A stretch of DNA of 48,301 bases from Bacteroidia bacterium (GTDB lineage: Bacteria > Bacteroidota > Bacteroidia > Bacteroidales > VadinHA17), in assembly GCA_026391475.1 (NCBI GenBank), contig JAPLED010000008.1:1-48301 (forward strand). The letters run 5' to 3'. The position numbers were made by a program, and so were the translations under genes. Within the stretch, counting starts at the first letter, position 1. Every line of letters begins with the position of its first letter. Positions 17,220 to 25,469 of this stretch are shown here, one piece after another. A model generated the notes under the pieces. That model saw nothing but the letters and a program-made list of their open reading frames with translations. It did not search any database and had not been told where the DNA came from.

Positions 17220-17903
17220 ATGAATTTATCCGAAACAATATTGATTATTGACGATGAAGTGCAAATTCGCCGTTTACTTGAAATTACTCTTTCATCCAGT
17301 GGTTATAAGATTTCTGAAGCTGCTACGGGAAAGGATGGACTTATTGCTGCTGCCACACATCACCCGGCACTGATAATTCTTGATTTAGGGTTGCCTGATT
17401 CTGATGGCATCGAAATACTTAAAAAATTAAGGGAATGGTATCAGAAACCAATTATTATTCTTTCAGCAAGGAATTCGGAAGAAGACATAGTCCACGCGTT
17501 GGATAATGGTGCTAACGATTACCTGACTAAACCCTTCAGAACAGGAGAGCTTCTTGCCCGTATAAGAGTTGCAATACGACAAAACCTTGGAGCGGATGAT
17601 AATCCAATTCTAACTTTTGGCTCTCTTTCTATTGACCTGGCAAATCATACCGCTCGTAAAAATGGCGAAATATTGAAACTTACCTCAACCGAGTTTTCTT
17701 TATTGGCACTTCTGGCAAAAAATTCAGGGCGGGTAATGACCCACCAGAATATCCTTAAAGAAATATGGGGATTTGGTTATGTTGGACAAACACAATACCT
17801 GAGAGTATTCGTAGCTCAGCTTCGTAAAAAAATTGAAGACGATCCTGCAAAACCACAGTTGCTTATTACTGAATCCGGAATCGGATACCGGTTTCATGAA
17901 TAA
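17220..17903 (+). CDS. kdpE: Response regulator KdpE
   Basis: A 227-residue OmpR/PhoB-family transcription factor. The receiver domain has the acidic pair at residues 11-12, the phosphoacceptor Asp55 in IILDLGLPD, and the switch Lys in NDYLTKPF near residue 103. The winged-helix DNA-binding domain covers about 130-227 (LTSTEFSLLALLAKNSGRVMT, recognition helix near QTQYLRVFVAQLRKKI). OmpR-family proteins bind direct repeats with 11-bp offset, and exactly such repeats stand before the 36-aa ORF and kdpF. It is the last gene of the island and ends 42 bp before a convergent gene. Confidence 0.97.
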   Translation: MNLSETILIIDDEVQIRRLLEITLSSSGYKISEAATGKDGLIAAATHHPALIILDLGLPDSDGIEILKKLREWYQKPIIILSARNSEEDIVHALDNGANDYLTKPFRTGELLARIRVAIRQNLGADDNPILTFGSLSIDLANHTARKNGEILKLTSTEFSLLALLAKNSGRVMTHQNILKEIWGFGYVGQTQYLRVFVAQLRKKIEDDPAKPQLLITESGIGYRFHE

Positions 17904-17945
17904 TTTCTTGATTCGAATTAATGCCCTGGATGTCAGATACGTACA

Positions 17946-19316
17946 TCAGAATTCTATAATTTTCTCCACCCTGTTTCTTTTAAGATAACTTTTCAAAATT
18001 ACCTGAATATCTCTGTTATCGGTGGAACTTTTTATACATTCGTGCACGGCTGACAAGCCAAATCCCATATCATTAATATTAAAGTACCCATAACCTCCAT
18101 ATTTACCATTAACTATTTTCACTGCACAACGTTCCTCATCATCACGTCCTTTATCAATTATAAAAAAGTTGCGTCTTGTAAAAATGAACTCTTCAGTAGC
18201 CTTTGCTGCCCTCTCGTTATACTCCTTTGAAGTCTCTTTACCGATACATGCTCCCTTGCAAATTCCAACCTGGTAGTGAAAGCATGCACCTTCTGTCTCG
18301 TAAAGACCTGATAACTTCTGACATAAACCATAAGCTTCAACCAATGAATTAAGTTTCGATTTGGTTTTTTCTTTCGAAGCAAATACTGAAACTGGCGAAT
18401 CATCATAGTCAAGTTGCCCGTACCTGTAATTGGTGTACCCATTATCATCTGTAAAACTGAAGATACCCCACTGAAATCCAGACCTTCTTTGTGCCCTGTT
18501 ATAGATTGGTTTATTTAGCTTAATCTCTGAAGATTCCTTAAGTAACGCAATTAATTCACTCCCGGTTTTTTCCCAGTTAATATCAGCAATCTGGTCCCGC
18601 ATTTCCATCGAACGGTTAGTGGTATTGTTCGAAAGATGGGTGCTTATTCTCTGCTGGAGATTACGACTCTTTCCAATGTAAATCAAATCGCCATTCTCAT
18701 TATAGAAATAGTAAATACCCGGTTCATCAGGTATATTGTCAATTTTAGTGATATCGAGTTTCGGATTCAGTTTTGATATCATTGTATTTCTCAACATAAC
18801 AGATTTACTGCTATTAATTTCCCTGTCTTTTTCCATGAGCATTTCAAAGAGCTTCACAGTAGCAAGAGCATCTCCTGCCGCCCTATGCCTTCCGTTAATT
18901 GAAATCCTGAGATCCTTGCAAATATTTCCAAGGCTGTAGGACCGGTAGCCAGGGAAAAGTTTTCTGCTGAGTGCAACTGTATCAAGAATGTTTCTTTTAT
19001 AATTGAAGCCAAGAGATTTAAACTCCTGCCTGATGAATGAATAATCAAATCTTGCATTATGAGCCACGAATGTGCTGCCCTCAGTCAATTCAACTATTGT
19101 TTTGGCAATTTCAAAAAATCGTGGAGCATCTTCAACCATCTCATTTGTTATACCTGTAAGGTTGGTAATAAAATAGGGAATATTTCTTTCAGGGTTTACA
19201 AGCGAAATAAATTCTCCTGTTATCTGATTTCCATCATGCAGATATATGGCAATTTCAGTGATTTTTTCTATGCGGGCACTTCCTCCTGTGGTCTCGATAT
19301 CAATTATCGCATACAT
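17946..19316 (-). CDS. DnaQ-like exonuclease fused to GIY-YIG endonuclease
   Basis: A 456-residue nuclease fusion. Residues 1-165 form a DEDDh 3'-5' exonuclease: DIETTG with Asp6/Glu8 region, VAHNARFDYSF near 83-93, and HRAAGDALAT near 143-152. Residues about 195-280 form a GIY-YIG domain as in UvrC/Cho (PGIYYFYN, LIYIGKSRNLQQR). The C-terminal part has a Cys-rich stretch (about 343-357: CFHYQVGICKGACIG) typical of UvrC-Cho relatives. Such fusions are known in other bacteria and are thought to act in repair or excision. A good Shine-Dalgarno (AAAGGAG) lies 10 bp before the ATG, which is rare in this window. Confidence 0.9.
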   Translation of the reverse strand: MYAIIDIETTGGSARIEKITEIAIYLHDGNQITGEFISLVNPERNIPYFITNLTGITNEMVEDAPRFFEIAKTIVELTEGSTFVAHNARFDYSFIRQEFKSLGFNYKRNILDTVALSRKLFPGYRSYSLGNICKDLRISINGRHRAAGDALATVKLFEMLMEKDREINSSKSVMLRNTMISKLNPKLDITKIDNIPDEPGIYYFYNENGDLIYIGKSRNLQQRISTHLSNNTTNRSMEMRDQIADINWEKTGSELIALLKESSEIKLNKPIYNRAQRRSGFQWGIFSFTDDNGYTNYRYGQLDYDDSPVSVFASKEKTKSKLNSLVEAYGLCQKLSGLYETEGACFHYQVGICKGACIGKETSKEYNERAAKATEEFIFTRRNFFIIDKGRDDEERCAVKIVNGKYGGYGYFNINDMGFGLSAVHECIKSSTDNRDIQVILKSYLKRNRVEKIIEF

Positions 19317-19387
19317 GTGTTGAAATCTCCTTTGAAATAGTGACTACGAATATAATCAGAATTGTGGGCAGAGTAGCCGATAGTTTG

Positions 19388-19395
19388 TATTTTTG
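19388..19395 (+). promoter_or_regulatory. -7 element for the aminotransferase gene
   Basis: TATTTTTG fits TAnnTTTG and lies 12-20 bp before the two candidate start codons. A TTG at 19362 could be part of a -33 site, but the spacing is slightly long. Confidence 0.55.
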
Positions 19396-19406
19396 TTCTT
19401 TTAAAA

Positions 19407-20243
19407 ATGTTTATCATGAATGAATGTTACGGAAAAAAATTCATACTTAGCGGTGATCTCCAACCGGTAGAATTGTTCGATAACTCTCTTGTTTATGAGG
19501 GTGATTCAATTTATGAAGTAATCAGAATGGTAAAAGGGAGTCCGGCCTTTTTTTACGACCACATGGAACGGCTGGCTATCAGTGTAAAACTTCAGCGAAA
19601 AGAACACCTTGCTGATGTCCCTACACTGAGAAAAGCTATTATTTACCTTACCAGATCGGACAGGAAAAAGGAGGCAAACATCAAAATCGTTTTTAACTAC
19701 AATAATGGCTCAGCCAACTATCTTGTCTATTTTATTGAGCCGATGTATCCTTCTGAAGAACAATATAAAAAGGGTGTGAAAGGTATACTATTTTATGCTG
19801 AACGGAAAGACCCTGAATCAAAAGTGATTAATCATAAATTAAGGTCTTCAATCTATCATAAACTTATTCATGAAAGCGGTTATGAAGCTCTTCTGGTAAA
19901 TGAAAATAATTTTATAACTGAAGGGAGCAGGTCCAACATTTTTTTTCTTAAAGGCGACACTCTGGTAACTGCACCCGATAATGTTATTCTTAATGGTATT
20001 ACAAGGAAACATATTCTTGAAATATGCAGGGAAAACAAGATTAAGGTTGAATTAGCCTGTGTGAAGGTTGAAGATATTTCTGAATATGAAGCAGTTTTTA
20101 TGACCGGTACCTCACCAATGGTTCTTCCTTTTTATTGTATAGATGATAAGTTTTTTAATGTCAGACTGCCGTTGATGGAGAGGTTGAGGAATTTCTATAT
20201 CATAAAAGCAGAGGAGAGTATCCGGCTTTTCAGGTCTGAATAA
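19407..20243 (+). CDS. Class IV aminotransferase (PabC/IlvE/Dat superfamily)
   Basis: A 278-residue PLP-dependent enzyme of fold type IV. Visible blocks are SLVYEGDSIYEVIRMVKG (entry to the fold, shown as two shorter motifs SLVYEGDSI and YEVIRMVKG), the PLP-binding Lys region VINHKLRSSIYHKL near residue 150, EGSRSNIFFL near 183-192, and ILNGITRKHIL. These are shared by branched-chain aminotransferase, D-amino-acid aminotransferase and aminodeoxychorismate lyase. The sequence does not decide between them, and no folate genes are adjacent. ATG at 19407 is used; a second ATG at 19416 is equally plausible. Confidence 0.85.
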   Translation: MFIMNECYGKKFILSGDLQPVELFDNSLVYEGDSIYEVIRMVKGSPAFFYDHMERLAISVKLQRKEHLADVPTLRKAIIYLTRSDRKKEANIKIVFNYNNGSANYLVYFIEPMYPSEEQYKKGVKGILFYAERKDPESKVINHKLRSSIYHKLIHESGYEALLVNENNFITEGSRSNIFFLKGDTLVTAPDNVILNGITRKHILEICRENKIKVELACVKVEDISEYEAVFMTGTSPMVLPFYCIDDKFFNVRLPLMERLRNFYIIKAEESIRLFRSE

Positions 20244-20278
20244 TGATTGTCCGTTAAACAGACTGAAGGATAATTTAT

Positions 20279-20286
20279 TATATTTG
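20279..20286 (+). promoter_or_regulatory. -7 element for the 97-aa gene
   Basis: TATATTTG fits TAnnTTTG and lies 28 bp before the start codon. No -33 TTTG is seen at the right distance. Confidence 0.5.
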
Positions 20287-20314
20287 TACCCTGATTAATT
20301 CAACCCCGTATCGT

Positions 20315-20608
20315 ATGGCAAGTGTAAGAGGACTGAAAAAAGATATTGATTCCCTGATTTTTGAAGTGATTTCTGATTGTTTTGTTTATTCAGGAGTTCA
20401 TCCTGACAATAAATCTGATGAATTATCAGCTATAATTACCGATGCCGTGAATTTCAGAACCGACCTCATTGCAAGGGTTAATAACCCTGACGGCAAGGAT
20501 AATCCTAAAATTCTGAAGGCTTATTATAAGACACTGGAAAAAGATCTTCTTTCAGGTGTCGATAAACTATTTAACAGACTCAGCTCTTTGACGGAGAAGA
20601 AAAATTAA
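20315..20608 (+). CDS. Small conserved cytoplasmic protein, unknown function
   Basis: A 97-residue, mostly helical, charged protein without signal peptide or membrane span. Opening KKDIDSLIFEVISDCF, the middle segment RVNNPDGKDNPKILKAYY and the closing DKLFNRLSSL have the look of a short Bacteroidota protein family of unknown function that I recall in this form, but I cannot assign a role. Its last 29 bp overlap the end of the convergent amrS gene. It has its own -7 promoter element. Confidence 0.75.
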   Translation: MASVRGLKKDIDSLIFEVISDCFVYSGVHPDNKSDELSAIITDAVNFRTDLIARVNNPDGKDNPKILKAYYKTLEKDLLSGVDKLFNRLSSLTEKKN

Positions 20609-21596
20609 AGTGCCTGTAAACCATGGTTCCGCAAACGGCACACTTTCCCTCTTTATCCAGGTTTAACAACCGTGTTTTATATCCCGTTCTTTTTGTTACC
20701 ACAGTTCCGCATTTCAGGCATGTAGTGTTTTGTCCGGAATCTGAATTCGTATTCCCCATATAAACATGATCCAGATTTTTTGAGGCTATTTCAAATAGTC
20801 TGTTCAAAGTTTCCTGTGATGTTGCCTGATCGTCTCTTTTGAACATGGGGAAGTATCTGCTGAGATGAAGAGGAACATTTTTCCCCAGTTCCCCTGAAAT
20901 CCATTCGGACTGCAAAGTCATTTCCCTTTCATCATCATTCTGCCCGGGTATAATAAGAGTCGTAATTTCCAGATGTTTACCCGACTTTGCAATCTGTTTC
21001 AAACAATTCTTAACCGGCTCAATATCAGCACCAGTCAGTTTACGATAAAAACTGTTGTTAAATGCTTTGAGGTCAATATTGAAAGCATCAATGAAATGAA
21101 TTATTTCATTCAGAGGTTCACTGTTCACATATCCATTGCTGACCATAACAGTGAATAATCCTTCATTTTTAGCAAGTGTGGCAGCATCTCTCATAAATTC
21201 AAACCAGATAACCGGTTCGTTGTAAGTAAATGCAATGCCAATATTCTTATCAGCAGAAAGAGCTGCCTTAACAATTTTTTCAGGAGTTGTTTCCGGGATG
21301 AGGCTTTCGGGTATTTTTTGGGATATGTTGTAATTCTGGCAAAAATCACATCTCATATTACAACCGTATGATCCGACAGATAAAATATTATATCCGGGAA
21401 AAAAATGATAAAGAGGTTTTTTTTCAACCGGGTCGAGAGAATAACCTGAAAGGACGCCATATGTTAGGAGCTCAATTCTTTCTCCGGTGTTTTTTCTGAC
21501 TCCGCAAATACCGGTTTTACCTTTCGCGATTTTGCAGAAATGGGGGCAGAGGAGACATTCTGCCTTATCATTAATTATTTTACATAGAGGTATCAT
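20580..21596 (-). CDS. amrS: AmmeMemoRadiSam-system radical SAM enzyme AmrS
   Basis: A 338-residue radical SAM protein. The 4Fe-4S motif is CNMRCDFCQNY (Cys79, Cys83, Cys86). The N-terminus has a second Cys cluster, CLLCPHFCKIAKGKTGICG (Cys14-Cys31), and the C-terminus has two CxxC pairs (CLKCG and CAVCG) that could bind zinc or iron. YNEPVIWFEF and the ITTLIIPGQND block are typical of AmrS/PFL-activase-like proteins. In many genomes AmrS is partnered with AmmeMemo proteins acting on an unknown tRNA/protein target; neither partner is here. Start ATG 21596, with a -7 promoter element just upstream. Confidence 0.9.
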   Translation of the reverse strand: MIPLCKIINDKAECLLCPHFCKIAKGKTGICGVRKNTGERIELLTYGVLSGYSLDPVEKKPLYHFFPGYNILSVGSYGCNMRCDFCQNYNISQKIPESLIPETTPEKIVKAALSADKNIGIAFTYNEPVIWFEFMRDAATLAKNEGLFTVMVSNGYVNSEPLNEIIHFIDAFNIDLKAFNNSFYRKLTGADIEPVKNCLKQIAKSGKHLEITTLIIPGQNDDEREMTLQSEWISGELGKNVPLHLSRYFPMFKRDDQATSQETLNRLFEIASKNLDHVYMGNTNSDSGQNTTCLKCGTVVTKRTGYKTRLLNLDKEGKCAVCGTMVYRHFNFSSPSKS

Positions 21597-21613
21597 ACCA
21601 TTTGATCCAAAAG

Positions 21614-21621
21614 CAAATTTA
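21614..21621 (-). promoter_or_regulatory. -7 element for amrS
   Basis: TAAATTTG on the minus strand fits TAnnTTTG and lies 17 bp before the amrS ATG. Confidence 0.55.
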
Positions 21622-21720
21622 CATTAATAATTTACCTTTTAACAGAATTTTATTCTTACAACATTTTACTCTTGCTGCACGAAATATTCCAAGCGCACTT
21701 TTCTGCTTTTAATATCTGAT

Positions 21721-21728
21721 TATCTTTG
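21721..21728 (+). promoter_or_regulatory. -7 element for the heparinase-like gene
   Basis: TATCTTTG fits TAnnTTTG and lies 20 bp before the ATG at 21749. Confidence 0.55.
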
Positions 21729-21748
21729 AGTTTATTACTGAAACATAG

Positions 21749-23665
21749 ATGTCAGGTCAAATAATAAAAATGAGTATAATAAATATCAGGTACGGGTTTC
21801 TGATTCTCTCATTTGCAATGGCATTTCAAACGACCTGTAAAAAAGATGAATCAATAAAACCGGCTCAAAAAATAGTATATAAAGGTATATTGACCAATTT
21901 AATTCAGGATCACCCTCGTTTGCTTCTTACCGATGAACGTTTACAGGAACTTAAAAAGCTAAGTTCAACGGATAATCAATTATATAAATATGTAAACGAT
22001 GTAATAGCCCAGGCTGATAAGGATTATGCTAAATCACCAATACAATATATTTTAATAGGACCGCGATTGCTGGACAAATCCAGAGAATGCCTGAATCGTC
22101 TGTATAACCTTGCTTTTGCTTACAGATGGACTGGGAATAAACTATATTTAAAGGCAGCTGTTTCAAATATGAAAACAGTCTGTGCCTTTCCTGACTGGAA
22201 TCCATCTCATTTTCTTGACGTAGCCGAAATGACACATGCTGTTGCCATTGGTTATGACTGGTTATTTAATGACATGGACCAGGAGTCCCGTGATATTATA
22301 AAAGCAGGGTTGCTTATAAAAGGACTTTATGAAGGGAAAAAGGCATATACCGATCCGCTATATTCCTATGGTTGGTGGAAAAATAGTGCCTTTAACTGGA
22401 ATCAGGTATGTAACAGCGGTCTATTGATCGGAGCCATTGCCGTAGTTGAGGAAGATACTACAGTTGCTTCTGTAATTATTTCGAATGCAATAAAAAATTT
22501 GCCATATGCCATTAAGAGCTATGGACCTGACGGAGCCTGGGGTGAAGGACCGGGATACTGGGATTATGCAACAAGTTATACCGCTTATGGTTTGTCTGCA
22601 CTGGAGGTTGCACTTGGAAATACATTTGGTTTGACCGCTATTCAGGGATTATCTGAAACAGGAAATTTTCCGATGTATTCAGCCGGACCAACAGGATATT
22701 TTCTTAACTACGCCGACGCCGGCGAAAAATCAAAGCTTGGTGCACCAGTCGCTTCTATGTGGCTTGCTTCTGCATTTCAGAATGATGCTTTTTCCGATTT
22801 TATCGAAGACCAGCTTAAAACCAGAACCGCCAGTGTACACCATATAATATGGTATAGACCGTATTCATCTTCATCCCATACAAAAAGCCTTGATAAATAT
22901 TTCGGAGGAGATGTTTCAGTGTTCCTGTCAAGGAGCTCATGGACTGATCCTAATGCTCTGTTTCTGGGAGCAAAAGCCGGATATAACAAAGTAAATCACG
23001 CTCATCTCGATCTGGGTAATTTTGAATTTGATGCACTTGGTGTGCGCTGGGCACGCGATCTGGGCTCAGATGATTATAACCTTCCGGATTACTTCAGCGG
23101 AAGCACTCAGACAAGCGTGCGATGGACTTATTACAGGTTAAATTCATTCAGCCACAATATCCCGGTTCTTGGGAACAAAAACCAGGACGTTAATGCGACA
23201 TCTTCTTTTGTTACGCATAGCGAGGGTGTCACAGAGCCTTTTGCAATTGTTGACTTTACTTCAGCTTATAAGGAATTTGCTTCTTCTGCAAAACGTGGTT
23301 TTAAAGTATTGGATAACAGAAAGGCCATTCTTGTTCAGGATGAATTTGTATTGAGTAAATCGTGTGATATTGCCTGGGGAATGACAACCGATGCAACTAT
23401 TGAGATTATAGAACCACAGAAAGCGGTTCTTACGATGAATGGTCAGAAACTGACTGCAAGAATTCTTTCGCCTGCAAACGGTGCTTTTAGTTCCGGATCT
23501 GCAGAACAGGCGGCTCCGCAAAAGCAGAACCTGGGAGTAAAAAGATTGTTTGCCAAGTCTTCTCCAACTAGCGGAAATGTGACATTTATTATACTCTTAT
23601 CACCACAATGGTCAGGTGTTGAGAGTAATCTGAACCCTGTTATTAAACCCTTATCATCCTGGTAA
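21749..23665 (+). CDS. Heparinase II/III-like polysaccharide lyase
   Basis: A 638-residue exported protein. A hydrophobic N-terminus ends in FQTTCKK, so it may be a lipoprotein, though Thr before Cys is not ideal. An alpha/alpha toroid follows (about 50-340: DHPRLLLTDERLQEL, WKNSAFNWNQVCNSG, PDGAWGEGPGYWDY). Then comes a heparinase II/III beta domain (about 385-620) with KVNHAHLDLGNFEFDALG, where the His and neighbouring Asn/Asp are the family core. Such lyases cleave uronic-acid polysaccharides (heparin, alginate, chondroitin-type). The next two genes encode a CE15-like esterase and a ketogulonate reductase, which fits uronate breakdown. The exact substrate is unknown. Confidence 0.85.
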   Translation: MSGQIIKMSIINIRYGFLILSFAMAFQTTCKKDESIKPAQKIVYKGILTNLIQDHPRLLLTDERLQELKKLSSTDNQLYKYVNDVIAQADKDYAKSPIQYILIGPRLLDKSRECLNRLYNLAFAYRWTGNKLYLKAAVSNMKTVCAFPDWNPSHFLDVAEMTHAVAIGYDWLFNDMDQESRDIIKAGLLIKGLYEGKKAYTDPLYSYGWWKNSAFNWNQVCNSGLLIGAIAVVEEDTTVASVIISNAIKNLPYAIKSYGPDGAWGEGPGYWDYATSYTAYGLSALEVALGNTFGLTAIQGLSETGNFPMYSAGPTGYFLNYADAGEKSKLGAPVASMWLASAFQNDAFSDFIEDQLKTRTASVHHIIWYRPYSSSSHTKSLDKYFGGDVSVFLSRSSWTDPNALFLGAKAGYNKVNHAHLDLGNFEFDALGVRWARDLGSDDYNLPDYFSGSTQTSVRWTYYRLNSFSHNIPVLGNKNQDVNATSSFVTHSEGVTEPFAIVDFTSAYKEFASSAKRGFKVLDNRKAILVQDEFVLSKSCDIAWGMTTDATIEIIEPQKAVLTMNGQKLTARILSPANGAFSSGSAEQAAPQKQNLGVKRLFAKSSPTSGNVTFIILLSPQWSGVESNLNPVIKPLSSW

Positions 23666-23823
23666 CAACATGTAGACAGGCATAGAACCGAACCAGAATT
23701 ACTTTTACTCTTCCCCCGGTAAATGATGCTCTTATCAGTTTCGAATAAATCTTATTAAAGGTCTTTACAGGGAATATACTTGATCGCAACAACAGTTTTC
23801 AGTTTTTTCTTTTCTCCCGGCTC

Positions 23824-23858
23824 CTGACGCCTGTTGCCTGCAGCCTGATACCTGTACC
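23824..23858. repeat. Heptad tandem array, CTGNNNC x5
   Basis: The 308-bp gap between the lyase and CE15-like genes holds five contiguous units: CTGACGC, CTGTTGC, CTGCAGC, CTGATAC, CTGTACC. The same unit family recurs at 26524 and 38893. The rest of the gap has only a -7 promoter element at 23925. Confidence 0.8.
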
Positions 23859-23924
23859 TTTTTCAGTCAATTTTACTATCTGAAATGATTATATGCTAAG
23901 ATTACTAACTATCACAATTATTGA

Positions 23925-23932
23925 TAGATTTG
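23925..23932 (+). promoter_or_regulatory. -7 element for the CE15-like gene
   Basis: TAGATTTG fits TAnnTTTG and lies 41 bp before the ATG at 23974. Confidence 0.5.
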
Positions 23933-23973
23933 TATAAGAATTTGAGAATACAATAAGCTATCAATTAAATCAA

Positions 23974-25248
23974 ATGGTATATAGAAGAGATTTTCTCAGA
24001 AAACCTGGAATCGCAATTATAGTCTTAATATTAATATTTCAGATTTATAATGCTGCAGCTCAATCAGACAACAGTTGGCGCGCTTCTACCCAGACTGTTG
24101 AAAAACTATCTAAGTCGGGGTCTGAGTTTAACTATTATGAAGAAAAAGTTCCATCATACACTTTGCCTGATGTTCTTACTACTACTATTGATGGCAGGAA
24201 GGTGACTAAATCCAGTATGTGGACTAAGGTAAGGCGTCCTGAGATTCTTGAACTATTCCGTGAAAATGTCTTTGGAAGGGTGCCTGAAACACAGTATCAG
24301 AAGAATTTCAAAGTTGTCAATCTTGATAAGAAAGCAATGGATGGAGCTGCAACACTTAAACAGGTAGATATCACAATAACCGCTACCGGTAAATCGCTTG
24401 TTATCCATCTCACCCTTTTTACACCTAACAAAGCACAGAAACCTGTTCCGGCATTTCTCCTGATCGACAACCGCGGACCCGCAAATACTGATCCATCCAG
24501 AAAGGTAAAAAGTGAGTTCTGGCCTGTAGAAGAGGCTATTGCAAGAGGATATGGTATGGCAGTCTTTAGTAATGCTGATGTAGATCCTGATGATTTCGAC
24601 GATTTTAAGAATGGGATACACGCACTTCTCGACAAAAACCCGCGTCCGGATGATGCATGGGGAACCATAGCAGCATGGGCTTGGGGTGCAAGCCGTTGTA
24701 TGGACTATCTTGTAACTGATAAAGACATAGCCGGCGATATGATAGCTGTGGTTGGTCATTCACGTGGCGGTAAAACTGCATTATGGGCAGGAGCGGAGGA
24801 CACCCGTTTTGCCATGGTGGTATCTAATGAATCGGGTGCCGGGGGAGCTGCTTTAGCCAGACGCCACTTTGGAGAAACCGTTGGCAGGATAAACGCTTCA
24901 TTCCCTCACTGGTTCTGTTCAAACTACAAAAAGTACAGTAATAATGAAGATGCACTTCCTGTCGATATGCATATGCTTTTAGCCTTAATTGCACCAAGGG
25001 CTCTTTATGTTGACTGTGCCAGCGATGATCTATGGGGCGATCCTCGCGGATCATATTTGTCGCTTTATAATGCGGTTCCTGTATTCAATTTATTAGGTAC
25101 AAACTCTGTTATCCCGGAAGCTATGCCTCCACTTAATAAACAGGTAATGAGTGGGAAAGTCGCTTATCATATAAGAGATGGAGTTCATAACATGTTGTTG
25201 AAAGACTGGAGTTGGTTTATGGATTTCGCAGATGTCGTTTTGAAATAA
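23974..25248 (+). CDS. CE15-type glucuronoyl esterase-like hydrolase
   Basis: A 424-residue alpha/beta hydrolase with a signal peptide (about residues 11-29). The nucleophile elbow is GHSRGGKTALW with Ser263, followed by SNESGAGG carrying Glu286. ARRHFGETVGRIN and FPHWFCSNYKKY are CE15 substrate-site blocks. Asp352 is in CASDDLWGDP and the catalytic His405 is in DGVHNML. Ser, Glu/Asp and His are spaced as expected for CE15. Members cleave esters of 4-O-methyl-glucuronic acid in lignin-carbohydrate or xylan side chains. The N-terminal RRDFLRK resembles a Tat motif, but the following helix is very hydrophobic, so Sec export is likelier. It is followed by a repeat element. Confidence 0.87.
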   Translation: MVYRRDFLRKPGIAIIVLILIFQIYNAAAQSDNSWRASTQTVEKLSKSGSEFNYYEEKVPSYTLPDVLTTTIDGRKVTKSSMWTKVRRPEILELFRENVFGRVPETQYQKNFKVVNLDKKAMDGAATLKQVDITITATGKSLVIHLTLFTPNKAQKPVPAFLLIDNRGPANTDPSRKVKSEFWPVEEAIARGYGMAVFSNADVDPDDFDDFKNGIHALLDKNPRPDDAWGTIAAWAWGASRCMDYLVTDKDIAGDMIAVVGHSRGGKTALWAGAEDTRFAMVVSNESGAGGAALARRHFGETVGRINASFPHWFCSNYKKYSNNEDALPVDMHMLLALIAPRALYVDCASDDLWGDPRGSYLSLYNAVPVFNLLGTNSVIPEAMPPLNKQVMSGKVAYHIRDGVHNMLLKDWSWFMDFADVVLK

Positions 25249-25263
25249 TTATTTGGGATTGTT

Positions 25264-25441
25264 GAGGCTGTATCATAATTATTTGCAACCACCCCGTCAT
25301 GACCCTTCGGGCATGACACCCCTCCTCTGAAGAGGAGGGGAAAGTTCTGATATACAATATTATAACTTTCTCCTCCTCTTCAGAGGAGGAGTACCCTGAC
25401 CGAAGCGTCAGGGGGAGGTGGTGGGCTTTTAAGACATCCTA
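25264..25441. repeat. Four-hairpin dispersed element, copy 1
   Basis: Starting 15 bp after the CE15-like stop codon, ~178 bp carry four hairpins in order. The stems are GTCATG/CATGAC (25296-25317), CCCCTCCTC/GAGGAGGGG (25319-25340), CTCCTCCTC/GAGGAGGAG (25370-25391) and CCCTGAC/GTCAGGG (25394-25413). The set is bracketed by CAACCACC and GGTGGTGGG. The ends GAGGCTG (left) and AGGATG (right, inverted) are near-inverted repeats. A second copy is at 36237-36411 in the same orientation. It may be a MITE-like element and could terminate or process the transcript. Confidence 0.85.
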
Positions 25442-25469
25442 GTCAGATCAATAATTGAAAATTCTTTTT

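Noticed and set aside
25321-25391. Insertion sequence or small gene inside the hairpin element
   Set aside because: No transposase frame is present, and the region is only paired stems; at most it is a non-autonomous element.
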